32,489 bases of DNA from Candidatus Obscuribacter sp. (GTDB lineage Bacteria; Cyanobacteriota; Vampirovibrionia; Obscuribacterales; Obscuribacteraceae), in contig JADYXQ010000179.1 in the NCBI GenBank assembly GCA_021772135.1, forward strand, positions 1 through 32,489, given 5' to 3'. Shown in pieces: positions 1 through 6,956 of the stretch (the first letter of the stretch is position 1; every line of letters begins with the position of its first letter). The notes under the pieces were generated by a model. It worked only from the letters and a program-made list of their open reading frames with translations. It searched no databases and had not been told where the DNA came from. The position numbers were made by a program, and so were the translations under genes.

Positions 1-451
1 ATAGAACGGTGTCCACTGATTGAGGGGTGCCGGCGCCCATTCTTTCTAAGCGGCTGATGGTTTTGCTGTCGAAGGCAACCAGATTTTGAAATTGATCGAA
101 CAACAAATTGCCGCGATTGACTTCGTGGCAATGCGGGCCGCCTGGTCCTGGAATAACCGGGCCAGGAAAATAGCTCGGTACTTCGCTGCCGGCTATCTGG
201 TCGCTACCGGCTGCCAGAGCTGCTTTCAGACGCAATTGATAAAACAGATCCGAGGCTTGAGTTTCGTCGGCAAGATTTTGCTGTTTTTGATTTTGGCTGA
301 TTTCATTGCCGAAATTCAACTGGCTGGTTGAAACCACTTGAATTTTCTTTTGCGCTTGATAGGCAGTCAATGACGGCACGGAACACGCTGGAGCAAATTT
401 ACTCACGCCTTTATTCTGGCCGGCAAAGATTGAAAATGTCAGAGCTTCCAC
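1..451 (-). CDS. Unrecognised protein, GTG start, 3' end beyond the left edge
   Basis: An open frame of 150 codons runs from a GTG at 451-449 off the left edge without a stop. The protein begins (M)EALTFSIFAGQNKG. It is Gln/Ser-rich for its first ~60 residues, then has a Pro/Gly-rich segment (YFPGPVIPGPGGPHCHE) and an acidic/basic stretch ending near RLERMGAGTPQ. I recognise no family. The start is well supported: the GTG shares one base with the TAG of the upstream hydroxylase gene (TAGTG), and an AGGAG lies 7 bases upstream. The pair is therefore probably translationally coupled, and the product may work with, or be a substrate of, the hydroxylase; that is inference. No signal peptide is evident. 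Small forward-strand frames in this stretch are antisense shadows. Confidence 0.72.
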   Translation of the reverse strand, partial: MEALTFSIFAGQNKGVSKFAPACSVPSLTAYQAQKKIQVVSTSQLNFGNEISQNQKQQNLADETQASDLFYQLRLKAALAAGSDQIAGSEVPSYFPGPVIPGPGGPHCHEVNRGNLLFDQFQNLVAFDSKTISRLERMGAGTPQSVDTVL

Positions 452-1266
452 TATTTTGCTCCTGCGGCAGCCAGCTGCTGCGCTTTCCGCTCGGGATAAA
501 CTTCCACCAGTCTTTGCTGCCAGTAGTTTTGGCGCTCAACCAGTGCGTCTGAGGCATTTTGTCGGCTGAATAATTCAGTGAGCAAATCGTAGGTGGTTAG
601 GCCTGGTTCTAAGGCAAAGAGATTGTATTTGCAGAAACTGGCTAGAAGAATTTCTTCGGCAGCTTTTAAATTTTCCAATTGTAGTGCCTGGTTTGCCTGG
701 GCCAGAAGTTCTTGACGCAGGCTTTCAGTCAACGCCGGTAGCGCATGAAGTGCATCTTGATCTAAAAACTGATTGTCCAGAAGACTTTGCAATTTTTCTT
801 CCACGTAACAATCGAGCATCAAGTGAATGCGCGGTGTGGGGCCAAAATTACAGGCGCTGTGAATAGTTGATTTGGGATCGAGTTTCCACAAATAGCCCTT
901 TTTAAAATGCACATTTAAGCCGGGGCTGGTGATGAAAGCTTGATCGTTAGTGACCAAAGGCATGTGTAGGCGATAGCGCGGTACATCTTCTAGATAAACA
1001 AAATCGCGGTGCTCGTGCAAGAAAGTGCCGGGGTCTAAACGCAACAGTCTTGAACCCATGATTTTAAAGCCGCTTTCTTTGAGAAAGTTGTGCAGCGACG
1101 GCAACTTTTTCAGCAGGGGAGTGGCGTTGGGACTGACGCAATCGTGATAATCAAAATTAGCTTGTTCGCCAGTATGATTTAAAAGCGTTGCCACTTTCAG
1201 GCCATCAGAACCATATTCCGGATACGGCTCTTGCCAGATAGATTCCAGCTCAAGGGCAGGGGCCAT
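451..1266 (-). CDS. Aspartyl/asparaginyl beta-hydroxylase-like dioxygenase
   Basis: A cupin-fold Fe(II)/2-oxoglutarate dioxygenase of the Asp/Asn beta-hydroxylase family. Numbering from the ATG at 1266 (271 aa), the family pattern is complete: HEHRD at 84-88 gives the metal-binding H86 and D88, RYRLH follows at 97-101, H136 is the likely second metal His, and N140/R146/H148/D152 match the C-terminal N-R-x-H-L-x-x-D signature that holds 2-oxoglutarate. After about residue 160 comes a helical tail of ~110 residues, longer than the bare domain. No signal peptide is seen, so it is probably cytoplasmic; the substrate is unknown. The frame stays open for 52 codons upstream of the ATG and reads like protein. 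An ATT at 1335-1333 preceded by GGAG may be the true start (MLSYIAQLKKIDSAK), because the ATG itself has only a poor ribosome site. The downstream GTG gene overlaps its stop. Confidence 0.85.
   Translation of the reverse strand: MAPALELESIWQEPYPEYGSDGLKVATLLNHTGEQANFDYHDCVSPNATPLLKKLPSLHNFLKESGFKIMGSRLLRLDPGTFLHEHRDFVYLEDVPRYRLHMPLVTNDQAFITSPGLNVHFKKGYLWKLDPKSTIHSACNFGPTPRIHLMLDCYVEEKLQSLLDNQFLDQDALHALPALTESLRQELLAQANQALQLENLKAAEEILLASFCKYNLFALEPGLTTYDLLTELFSRQNASDALVERQNYWQQRLVEVYPERKAQQLAAAGAK
459..463 (-). promoter_or_regulatory. Ribosome binding site AGGAG deciding a GTG start
   Basis: AGGAG lies inside the 3' end of the hydroxylase gene, with GGAG 7 bases before the GTG at 451-449. The ten bases GGAGCAAAAT here recur upstream of the hydroxylase gene itself, at the same spacing from an ATT. 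Confidence 0.6.
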
Positions 1267-1342
1267 AAGCTCGCCAACAATGGCATCAAGCTTGGCACTA
1301 TCAATTTTTTTCAGCTGAGCGATGTAGGAAAGAATGATTTTG

Positions 1343-1346
1343 CTCC
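1343..1346 (-). promoter_or_regulatory. GGAG ribosome site upstream of a possible ATT start
   Basis: GGAG stands 7 bases before an in-frame ATT at 1335-1333. The ten bases GGAGCAAAAT are identical to those before the GTG of the next gene. This suggests initiation at ATT, 23 codons upstream of the first ATG. Confidence 0.35.
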
Positions 1347-1382
1347 AGTCATATATATATGGTTGGCAATCATATCTGAAAA

Positions 1383-1637
1383 TGGTTTCCGTTTTCCGAT
1401 TATGAGAGCGGTTACATGCGAATCAATGCGTCAGCGTTTTATATCTTTACTTCCGCACTGCAACCCTGGATGGGGCAATATCTTCACAAGACCTCTGCCA
1501 GCGGCAAGTGGCTTATTGAGAACGAATTGCATCTGCCCTGAGGTCAGTTTAGTGGCAAAGGTGATATTGAGCATCTGTTTTTCGAATTATGTAACGAGCA
1601 TGAGCGGTCTCTCATAGAGCATCGCCGGTGGTGCTAA
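1383..1637 (+). pseudogene. Possible decayed ORF with in-frame TGA
   Basis: One frame reads as plausible protein for 85 codons except for a TGA at 1539-1541. The first half includes ASAFYIFTSALQPWMGQYLH and KWLIENELHLP; the second half includes GDIEHLFFELCNEHERSLI and ends at TAA. The composition (W, Y, C, acidic and basic residues in order) looks more coding than the overlapping frames. It has no clear ribosome site, and the only ATG (residue 13) gives a 41-residue product before the TGA. Family unknown. It may be a gene remnant, or chance. Confidence 0.25.
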
Positions 1638-1934
1638 AGAGAAACCTGTGGTGCTTTGGCGCCCTTTGCTTTTTTTTAAGCCGGGCTGATTAGCGCAAAA
1701 TAAGCTGCGAATGCATTTCTCTAGATGATATCTGTCTCAGCAGAGTTGCCCAATATCAGCTGCTTTTATGCTCTATTTCGGTGCCGGCTGTTGTCACTGA
1801 CCATGGTGTCGGATGACAGTAGCGTTCTTGAATAACCTTTACAGCCGGGCATTCGCAATCTTTTGGATTTTAAGCTGACGAACTTGAAAGAGTGATCTAG
1901 AATCTATTTAAGGGGTACTAAAAAGGAAGTTGTC
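1638..1934. other. Intergenic stretch without a recognisable gene
   Basis: About 300 bases with short, stop-rich frames on both strands. It presumably holds the promoter of the replication-relaxation gene at 1935. I could not pick a convincing -35/-10 pair, and saw no tRNA, hairpin terminator or repeat. Confidence 0.5.
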
Positions 1935-2825
1935 GTGGACAGCAATCAGTCTCGTGCATATTTTGAAAATAAGGCTGAAAACAGTCGCCTCGACAGTGGC
2001 GCTTTAGATAAGAGCGACAAAGGCCTGAAAGGCAAAGTGAAAAAGAAAAGTGTGGTCCTGATGGATCGCGACATCAACGCTTTGCTTGAGCTTTATTTGC
2101 ACCGCACAATTTCGTCCAGTCAACTTGCCAGGTTGTGTTTTCCTGATATCAGTTATGAAACTGCTCGTAAGCGACTGCGTCGACTACAGCAAGCCGGCTT
2201 CACCGGTGCCTCATCGTCCGGCCGCATGGAAGGCCGCGGACGACCTGAGCTTATCTATTTCCTCACTGCCTCCGGTGCCAGAGCTCTAGAGCAAAGTCGT
2301 GGTATTTCCTGGGAGACTATTCCTACAGGGCCTCCCCACACTTACCATAAAGAGCATTTTTTGCGCCTGGTGGATGTGCGACTGGCCATGGAAGCCGCTG
2401 AATTAGCCGGTCTGATTACAGGGCTTGAGTTCACAACCGGCCGCGAGTTCTGGAAAGAACTGGCTTCCGACCTCACCGAAGCTGAAGAACAGGCTGATGC
2501 AACAATTTCATTCAGCTATCCTGGGCTTGAACCGGTGCGTGTCTTGTTAGAAATCGACACCGGTAATTTCCGCCAGACCCGGCACTGGGAGCCTAAAATC
2601 AAAGCTTTTCTCAAAACCGGTTATCCGATTTGGGTGGTCACCGGCAGCGCACCGCGCATTTTCACTTTGCGCAAATGGACTCAACCGCTTTTAGAAGAAG
2701 CGCGGGTAGGACCGGGTAAATGCGTCTTTGCCGTCTACACCGAAATTGTTGAAAAAGGAATTTTCAACGCGCAGTGGCAGCGAACAGACGGTTCATTTAC
2801 AGACTTGCAGCCTAAACTGCTTTAG
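1935..2825 (+). CDS. Replication-relaxation family protein
   Basis: A 296-residue protein of the replication-relaxation type (Pfam Replic_Relax), a family usually found on plasmids and integrative elements next to transfer genes. A Lys-rich N-terminus (1-42) is followed by a winged-helix region (about 43-120: RDINALLELYLHRTISSSQL, then ETARKRLRRLQQAGF). The C-terminal half has the family's acidic/nuclease-like core, with EIDTG near residue 205 and a YPIWVVTGS beta strand. The GTG start is supported by AAGGAAG five bases upstream; the next ATG (M43) would remove the basic tail. No relaxase, mobilisation or replication-origin gene is visible nearby, so this is a solitary copy, either a domesticated gene or a leftover of an element. 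Its last 14 bases overlap the 3' end of the convergent ABC-transporter gene. Confidence 0.78.
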   Translation: MDSNQSRAYFENKAENSRLDSGALDKSDKGLKGKVKKKSVVLMDRDINALLELYLHRTISSSQLARLCFPDISYETARKRLRRLQQAGFTGASSSGRMEGRGRPELIYFLTASGARALEQSRGISWETIPTGPPHTYHKEHFLRLVDVRLAMEAAELAGLITGLEFTTGREFWKELASDLTEAEEQADATISFSYPGLEPVRVLLEIDTGNFRQTRHWEPKIKAFLKTGYPIWVVTGSAPRIFTLRKWTQPLLEEARVGPGKCVFAVYTEIVEKGIFNAQWQRTDGSFTDLQPKLL

Positions 2826-3828
2826 GTTCGGCCAGTAGTTCTTCAGCAAAATGGCAGGCCGACTGGTGACCTGGTGTAATTTCGCGCAGTGGTGGCGTGT
2901 CAACTTTGCAAACGTCGCGAGCGATGGGACAGCGGGTATGGAATGCACAGCCGGGTGGTGGATTGGCCGGGCTTGGTAAGTCGCCTTGCAAAAGCACACG
3001 ATGGCTTCTGTCGTAATTGGGATCCGGTACTGGAGCCGCGGAAATCAGCGCTTTAGCATATGGGTGCAGGGGCTGGCTGTAGACTTCTTTGCAGGGGCCG
3101 ATTTCAACAATGCGACCGAGATACATCACTGCAATACGATCAGAGATGTAGCGCACCACATCAAGATTGTGAGCGATGAAGAGATAAGTGAGGTTGAATT
3201 CTTTTTTTAAATCCAGCAGCAGATTCAAAATTTGAGCTTGCACGCTGACGTCGAGAGCTGACACCGGCTCATCGGCCACGATTAATCGAGGCCGCAAAGC
3301 CAGAGCCCGAGCGATGCCGATGCGCTGGCGCTGGCCACCGGAAAATTCATGGGGATAGCGGTCAAGCATTTCTTTAGGCAGGCCGACCAGTTCAATCAAG
3401 CGAGTGACTTCTGCTTTGATGTTGGAGCCTTGAGCATTTGTTCCTTTAGACATGCCGTGTACTTCTAATGGCTCGGCCAGAATCTGGGCAATAGTCATGC
3501 GCGGGTCAAGGCTGGCGTACGGATTTTGAAAAACGATCTGCATCTGCTTGCGCAGCGGCTTCATCGCCCTGGCATCGAGGGCCATAATTTCCTGACCATC
3601 AAAAGAAACGGATCCCTGGGTGGCGGGCAGGAGTCGCAGCATCACTCGACCAAGCGTCGATTTTCCGCATCCCGATTCACCCACCAGTCCTAAAGTTTCG
3701 CCTTCAATAATGTCCAGGTTGATACCATCAAGAGCTCTGACGGCACCGACTTGTTTATTGAAAAAGCCTTTGCGAATGGGAAAATGCTTTTTTAGATCTT
3801 TGATTTGAACGAGAGTCTTAGCGGTCAT
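2812..3828 (-). CDS. Oligopeptide/dipeptide ABC transporter ATP-binding protein (OppF/DppF type)
   Basis: The cytoplasmic ATPase of a peptide (or nickel/opine-type) importer, 338 aa, full family length. Visible motifs: Walker A GESGCGKST 50-58, Q-loop Q101, signature SGGQR 163-167, Walker B LIVADEP 182-188, H-loop H220. The C-terminal oligopeptide-transporter extension carries four cysteines (C294, C300, C307, C325) in the pattern that in several Dpp/Opp ATPases binds an iron-sulfur cluster. It begins six bases after the stop of the small membrane-protein gene upstream, with AAGG spanning that junction, so the two are probably cotranscribed. The expected partners (a second ATPase, two permeases, a binding protein) are not in the window; this subunit must work with proteins encoded elsewhere. 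Convergent with, and overlapping by 14 bases, the gene at 1935. Confidence 0.93.
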   Translation of the reverse strand: MTAKTLVQIKDLKKHFPIRKGFFNKQVGAVRALDGINLDIIEGETLGLVGESGCGKSTLGRVMLRLLPATQGSVSFDGQEIMALDARAMKPLRKQMQIVFQNPYASLDPRMTIAQILAEPLEVHGMSKGTNAQGSNIKAEVTRLIELVGLPKEMLDRYPHEFSGGQRQRIGIARALALRPRLIVADEPVSALDVSVQAQILNLLLDLKKEFNLTYLFIAHNLDVVRYISDRIAVMYLGRIVEIGPCKEVYSQPLHPYAKALISAAPVPDPNYDRSHRVLLQGDLPSPANPPPGCAFHTRCPIARDVCKVDTPPLREITPGHQSACHFAEELLAEPKAV

Positions 3829-3834
3829 TTAGCC

Positions 3835-4278
3835 TTATGGGAGCTTGACATTGATGCGGTTTAAACGGTCCGACAATTTTGTCAGAAACTGCATGGCAAA
3901 TGTCGAATTTCCTTTATTTTGCTCGCCGACTTGCTTATTGTTGTCGGCGACATAGACCCCTTTCTGGCGCGACCGCACCAACTTAGATGGAGTCACCGGC
4001 CCGTCAAGATTCCACTCTTCATAGATGGCTTGTTCATTGGAGGCCGCGTAGTTATTGGCAGCAGCTTGTGAAGCTCTGCCCAGGCTGGTCATCAGTTCGC
4101 GCTCTTGAAGCACGCGCTCGGCCTTGAGACCGGCTGAATTGTCAGGCACCGCCGGTTTGTTATATCCGCCCCATGGATTGCCTTGAATACGATATGGCCG
4201 TGGCTCTCTTAAAAAGACATACCAGAAGACCGTATATAAGATTGCCATTTCGAACGCGATAATTGCATAGGCGAGCAT
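3835..4278 (-). CDS. Small single-span membrane protein of unknown function
   Basis: 147 aa, family not recognised. Residues ~3-23 form one hydrophobic helix (AIIAFEMAILYTVFWYVFL) followed by positive residues, so the protein is probably anchored with its N-terminus in the membrane. After it come a Pro/Gly-rich linker (YRIQGNPWGGYNKP) and a soluble, Asn/Gln/Lys-rich region of ~100 residues ending in a helix (LTKLSDRLNRINVKLP). The ATG is preceded by GGGAGG with good spacing. It is the first gene of a pair with the OppF-type ATPase (six bases apart), which suggests a link to the transporter, but no direct evidence for that is seen. Confidence 0.75.
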   Translation of the reverse strand: MLAYAIIAFEMAILYTVFWYVFLREPRPYRIQGNPWGGYNKPAVPDNSAGLKAERVLQERELMTSLGRASQAAANNYAASNEQAIYEEWNLDGPVTPSKLVRSRQKGVYVADNNKQVGEQNKGNSTFAMQFLTKLSDRLNRINVKLP

Positions 4279-4661
4279 GATCGCCTCCCGGCTTGATAAG
4301 CCTTGAGCGGGGTACCTGGTTTAAGCAGTGGTTGGAAAAGAGAATGTCTTTTTTGAAAAAGCGCGGTGGCAAAATATAGCTTTTGTCTACGCGCATTACT
4401 CAAAGGAGACAGCTGGTTCCATAGCCACCATATGCCACAACAAAGCTCTTAGTGAGTAACCTTTATTGTGCAAATATTCTAACGAAAGATTGAGGAAAAG
4501 CGGGAACTTTTTAATAAATCTCGTGATGTCAAGTGATTAATTGTGAAAGCCATAGTCTTTACTGGACTTCCTTTCGCGTCAAAAAATGGCTTTATTCTCG
4601 CTAAAGGCGACAGGCTGGCTGCCAAGCGGCTAATCTACATATTCGTGAATCTGGAGAAACG
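4279..4661. other. Divergent intergenic region
   Basis: About 380 bases between the starts of the minus-strand membrane-protein gene and the plus-strand dehydrogenase, so it should hold both promoters. No credible ORF. An eight-base inverted repeat (AAAGCCAT at 4546-4553, ATGGCTTT at 4586-4593) lies about 70 bases before the dehydrogenase ATG and could be an operator or chance. Short frames across 4160-4403 on the minus strand are shadows. Confidence 0.45.
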
Positions 4662-5897
4662 ATGCAGTCTTCTATTTCGATTTCGGCCTCAACACAAACC
4701 AAAGTCGCGGTAGTAGGCGCCGGCACCATGGGCTCGTCTATCGCTGTTGCCCTCCTTGGTAGTGGATTTGGCGTGCTGTTGAAAGAAACGGAACAGGCTT
4801 TTCTTGATAAAGGTCTGGCTAACATCGACCGCTTGTTCGCCAGCCGCATGAAAAAAGGTTTGAGCGCTGAAGAGGTGGCCGACCAGAAAAGTCGGTTGGA
4901 GACTACTCTTAGTTACGAACATTTTTCAGAGGTCGATTTTGTCATCGAGGCGGCGCCAGAAAATCTGGAAATCAAAAAACAAATTTTTCAAGAACTTGAT
5001 CAGTGGTGCCATGTTGATGCCATTCTCGCCACCAATACATCAAGCCTTTCAATTACTCAGATAGCCAACTTTGTCCGCCGCGCCGACAAAGTTGTCGGTC
5101 TGCACTTTTTCAATCCGGCCCACATCATGAAACTGGTCGAAGTGATTCCGGGTTTGGAAACTTCTCATGACACCGTTGCTCGTGCACTCGATCTGGCGCG
5201 CTCTATGGGCAAGCTTGCAGTGCGGGTAGAAGAGTGCGCATCATTTCTGGTTAACAGACTGCTCGGTCGCTACATGAACGAATCACTTTTTCAATTGCAA
5301 AATGGTGCATCTGTAGAAGAAATCGACAAAGCAGTTTGCGATTTTGTCATGCCCATAGGCCCTCTGGCGCTGCGTGATATGAACGGTGCCGACATCGGCC
5401 TGGCTGTGGCTAAATACAACTATCAAGAATATGGTGCGCGTTTTGCCGTACCGCCGATTTTAGAAGCCATGGTGCAAAAGAATTTGCTCGGTCAAAAAAC
5501 AATGGGCGGATTTTACTGTTATGACCCGGAGACTCGCAAGCGCACCACTGTTAACACTGATTTTCTCAAAACACTGCAAGCACTTGAGCATGAGGAAAAA
5601 GTGAAGGTTGAGGCAAACAATTCTTTCACTGCTGAACGATTATTTTTGCCCATGATCAATGAAGCATTTCTTGCTATGCAAGAGCGAATTTGTCAGCCTG
5701 AAGATCTTGATGCGGCCTTGATGGCTGGACTGGGAATGCGCAAAGGCCCGCTGACGTTGGCTTCTGAGATTGGCCTGGCCCACTGCCTGGCCATGCTCGA
5801 AGAAGCGGGGGCAAGTTCTATTGATCAAAAAGAACGTTTTCGCCCTGCGCCACTGCTCAAACGATTTGTTTGGGCCGGCCGTTCGTCGGTGCTTTAG
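4662..5897 (+). CDS. 3-hydroxyacyl-CoA dehydrogenase
   Basis: An NAD-dependent L-3-hydroxyacyl-CoA dehydrogenase that oxidises 3-hydroxyacyl-CoA to 3-ketoacyl-CoA in beta-oxidation, or works in reverse in butyrate-type pathways. 411 aa: an N-terminal Rossmann domain (GAGTMG 19-24) followed by two copies of the C-terminal helical domain (about 190-290 and 325-400), as in the dehydrogenase half of FadB but without an enoyl-CoA hydratase part. The catalytic set is complete with the spacing of known enzymes: S127, H148 (GLHFFNPAH), E160, N198. The ATG has GGAG six bases upstream. It stands alone; no thiolase, hydratase or acyl-CoA dehydrogenase lies in the window, so the pathway direction cannot be judged. 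A PaaH/Hbd-like role is as likely as fatty-acid degradation. Confidence 0.93.
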   Translation: MQSSISISASTQTKVAVVGAGTMGSSIAVALLGSGFGVLLKETEQAFLDKGLANIDRLFASRMKKGLSAEEVADQKSRLETTLSYEHFSEVDFVIEAAPENLEIKKQIFQELDQWCHVDAILATNTSSLSITQIANFVRRADKVVGLHFFNPAHIMKLVEVIPGLETSHDTVARALDLARSMGKLAVRVEECASFLVNRLLGRYMNESLFQLQNGASVEEIDKAVCDFVMPIGPLALRDMNGADIGLAVAKYNYQEYGARFAVPPILEAMVQKNLLGQKTMGGFYCYDPETRKRTTVNTDFLKTLQALEHEEKVKVEANNSFTAERLFLPMINEAFLAMQERICQPEDLDAALMAGLGMRKGPLTLASEIGLAHCLAMLEEAGASSIDQKERFRPAPLLKRFVWAGRSSVL

Positions 5898-6005
5898 AGA
5901 TAACTTGAGTTCTACTCAACTTAGAAGAATGGCCGAAGTGCCGCCCGACGTCAAGCCTGATTGGATCCTGATGCCAGCCCCGTAGGGTTGAAGAACAAGC
6001 GTAAT

Positions 6006-6110
6006 TTAGCGCTCGTCTTTTAGATCGCCGCCGAGGTGAAAATGGTCATTGATCCAGATGGCCACAAATGCACTCACAGCTGTTAGAGAAAGCCCTAATG
6101 CGTATTCCAT
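6006..6110 (-). CDS. Possible 34-residue single-helix protein
   Basis: At the 3' end of the adaptor remnant, an ATG at 6110 opens a 34-codon frame (MEYALGLSLTAVSAFVAIWI, then a charged tail ending GGDLKDER). It has one hydrophobic helix, and an AGGA lies ten bases upstream. It could be an independent small membrane protein or just the tail of the decayed frame; nothing decides this. Confidence 0.2.
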   Translation of the reverse strand: MEYALGLSLTAVSAFVAIWINDHFHLGGDLKDER

Positions 6111-6708
6111 TTTGTTAGCGTCCTGTTTAATCGTCTTTGTGAATTGAATGACTCTATATATGTTCAATAGTGCCATTTTTCTTCTTAAGGACGGGTTAAA
6201 GAAAGCTATGGAAATACTTAATGTCCTCACAACGCAGTGCACCGGTTCGCCTGATTTCAGCCCGGCTAAAACTTCATCGAGTCTGCCCGAATCGCAGCCC
6301 AGCTTTATCTGCTGTTCACGAAAGCGTCCGTGACCCAGAGGCACATAGACTATTTTATTGTTCCACGCATCTTGCACGGCGGTTTTTGGCAGAATGAGCA
6401 CACGGTGCTTCATGCGATGGATCGAGTTTGCCTGGTTTGATCACGTGGTTAATTTGCGCTTCTGAAACTCCTAATCGATGCAGTTTCTGTTTGAGAGGCT
6501 CAGCCAGAACCGTCAGTCTTTCGGCTGAAAGTGAGATTGTAGCGTTTTGCAGAAGATCCGCTTCGTTTTGATAGGCCGCCAAACTTGGAACGACAACGCC
6601 CATGGCTAAATAATTAAGCTCGCAGAGGGCAAAGCACGCGCCGGTCGCTTTCTTGTAACTGGCGGCAGAAAAGTTTTGCGATTTTGCCTCAATCTTCACG
6701 CAATTCAC
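6006..6708 (-). pseudogene. Remnant of a CusB/HlyD-type efflux periplasmic adaptor
   Basis: Two overlapping minus-strand frames each carry part of one known protein. The upstream frame (6708-6355) has a helical-hairpin segment ending LKQKLHRLGVSEAQINHV, like the R-L-x-L-L-G-x-S-E-x-Q-I segment of CusB/CzcB-type adaptors. The downstream frame (from 6413) has ILPKTAVQ, NNKIVYVPLGHGRF, QIKLG and LDEVLAGLKSGEPV, the membrane-proximal end of the same family. The lipoyl and barrel parts between them (~100+ residues) are missing and the frame changes near 6413-6440. The N-terminus and signal peptide are also gone: the frame is closed by a stop just upstream of 6708. The intact protein would link an RND metal-efflux pump to an outer-membrane channel. 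No pump gene lies nearby. This is an internal deletion scar, not a functional gene. Confidence 0.72.
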
Positions 6709-6956
6709 ACAGTGATCACTGCCTAATTACTGTTCTAGAACTCTGAAATGCGCTAGGCTAGCTAGTCTTCACGTTACTACCCTAACATATTTTTGCCATT
6801 ATGGTGGTTTCTACTTGGGAACAACCTCTCTTTGCTCAGCGTCGTAAATCACATCAGTTACGCAATACATGCCTTCATCACCTTACTCAGCAAGGCTGCA
6901 TGGCGGCAGTTATTTTGCGATAATGACAGTCTATATTCAGGTCCGAGGCCCGAGCA

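Noticed and set aside
1231..1617. Plus-strand 128-codon frame across the hydroxylase start
   Set aside because: No homology-like features; it overlaps the well-supported hydroxylase antisense and a better-looking frame after 1383.
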